64,000 nt of DNA. Source: Geosiphon pyriformis. Taxonomy: Eukaryota > Glomeromycota > Glomeromycetes > Archaeosporales > Geosiphonaceae. The notes under the pieces were generated by a model, which searched no databases, had not been told where the DNA came from, and saw only the letters and a program-made list of their open reading frames with translations. The translations under genes were made by a program, and so were the position numbers. Shown here one piece after another: positions 63,822-64,000 of the stretch (position 1 is the stretch's first letter; each line of letters starts with the position of its first letter). The stretch covers positions 1-64,000 of the forward strand of contig JAAOMT010000319.1 of NCBI GenBank assembly GCA_016748015.1, written 5' to 3'.

Positions 63822-64000
63822 TCACTTCTTTCCTTTTCTTTTGGTGCCATCTGGCAAGACATTATGATAAGCTCCATAACGTCCACTAGGGTATTCGACA
63901 TCCCAGTGGGGGCCACTATGAGAATTAGGATTCCCTGGGTCACGTCCTGTCGGAACCCAAACACTCCCGTCTTTGTGGGGGTATCCTTTTTTGTGACTAT
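63822..64000 (-). CDS. C terminus of a protein with a bacterial polymorphic-toxin-like GPHWD domain (partial)
   Basis: Minus-strand frame open from the window edge to TGA at 63822-63824, 58 codons visible, 5' part outside. It contains GSVWVPTGRDPGN, GPHWDVEYPSG and YHNVLPDGT, ending in a basic KRKGKK tail. The GPHWD...HxNVxPDG arrangement resembles small C-terminal domains found in bacterial polymorphic toxins. Such genes are known sporadically in early-diverging fungi, and transfer is possible. The residues are unusually rich in Gly, Pro, His and Asp, and the DNA is more G+C-rich than its surroundings. Identity and activity are not established. Confidence 0.55.
   Translation of the reverse strand, partial: SHKKGYPHKDGSVWVPTGRDPGNPNSHSGPHWDVEYPSGRYGAYHNVLPDGTKRKGKK

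Overview
The window looks like nuclear DNA of an arbuscular mycorrhizal fungus (Glomeromycotina, most like Rhizophagus/Glomus relatives). The grounds are the very high A+T content, short GT-AG introns, many microsatellites, TKL-type kinases with the HRDLHSGN-style catalytic loop that is hugely expanded in these fungi, and a LINE-type retroelement whose proteins I recognise from Rhizophagus assemblies. This is recognition from memory, not a database search. No rRNA, CRISPR array or confident tRNA was seen.

Layout. About 0.9-7.8 kb is a nearly full-length but dead LINE (ORF1, endonuclease, reverse transcriptase, RNase H, poly-A tail). 9.7-12.1 kb is a second, ORF1-only LINE relative bounded by an 11-bp target-site duplication. 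About 12.5-17.9 kb is a very old minus-strand LINE relic split by an 877-bp solo-LTR-like insertion. After a microsatellite-rich spacer come two tandem paralogous methyltransferase genes (21.8-26.3 kb) with N-myristoylation-type N termini. A Tc1/mariner element with precise ends lies at 29.1-30.4 kb. An 8-exon seven-transmembrane receptor gene is at 32.4-34.3 kb (minus). A cluster of small DNA transposons (Tc1-like, Tc1 relic, hAT-like) fills 35.6-38.1 kb. A secreted phosphoesterase/phospholipase C gene occupies 38.9-40.9 kb.

42-48.5 kb holds an inverted pair of TKL kinases (one decayed, one apparently expressed-type) flanking a Q/N-rich low-complexity protein. 49.1-57.6 kb is a run of normally single-copy housekeeping or signalling genes: TMEM70-like, CCA-adding enzyme, TSR2 and an Slt2-type MAP kinase. 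All of these except TSR2 carry stops or frameshifts in this sequence. 57.9-60.9 kb is an extremely A+T-rich block with a DDE transposase relic. The right end carries a decayed F-box gene and, cut by the window edge, a short domain resembling bacterial polymorphic-toxin C termini.

The recurring theme is decay by C:G-to-T:A transitions (TGG to TAG/TGA, CAA/CAG to TAA/TAG, CGA to TGA, Asp to Asn), seen both in transposons and in gene remnants. This fits deamination of methylated cytosine or a RIP-like process. Gene models below were built by hand from splice signals and reading-frame continuity; each intact model closes in frame.
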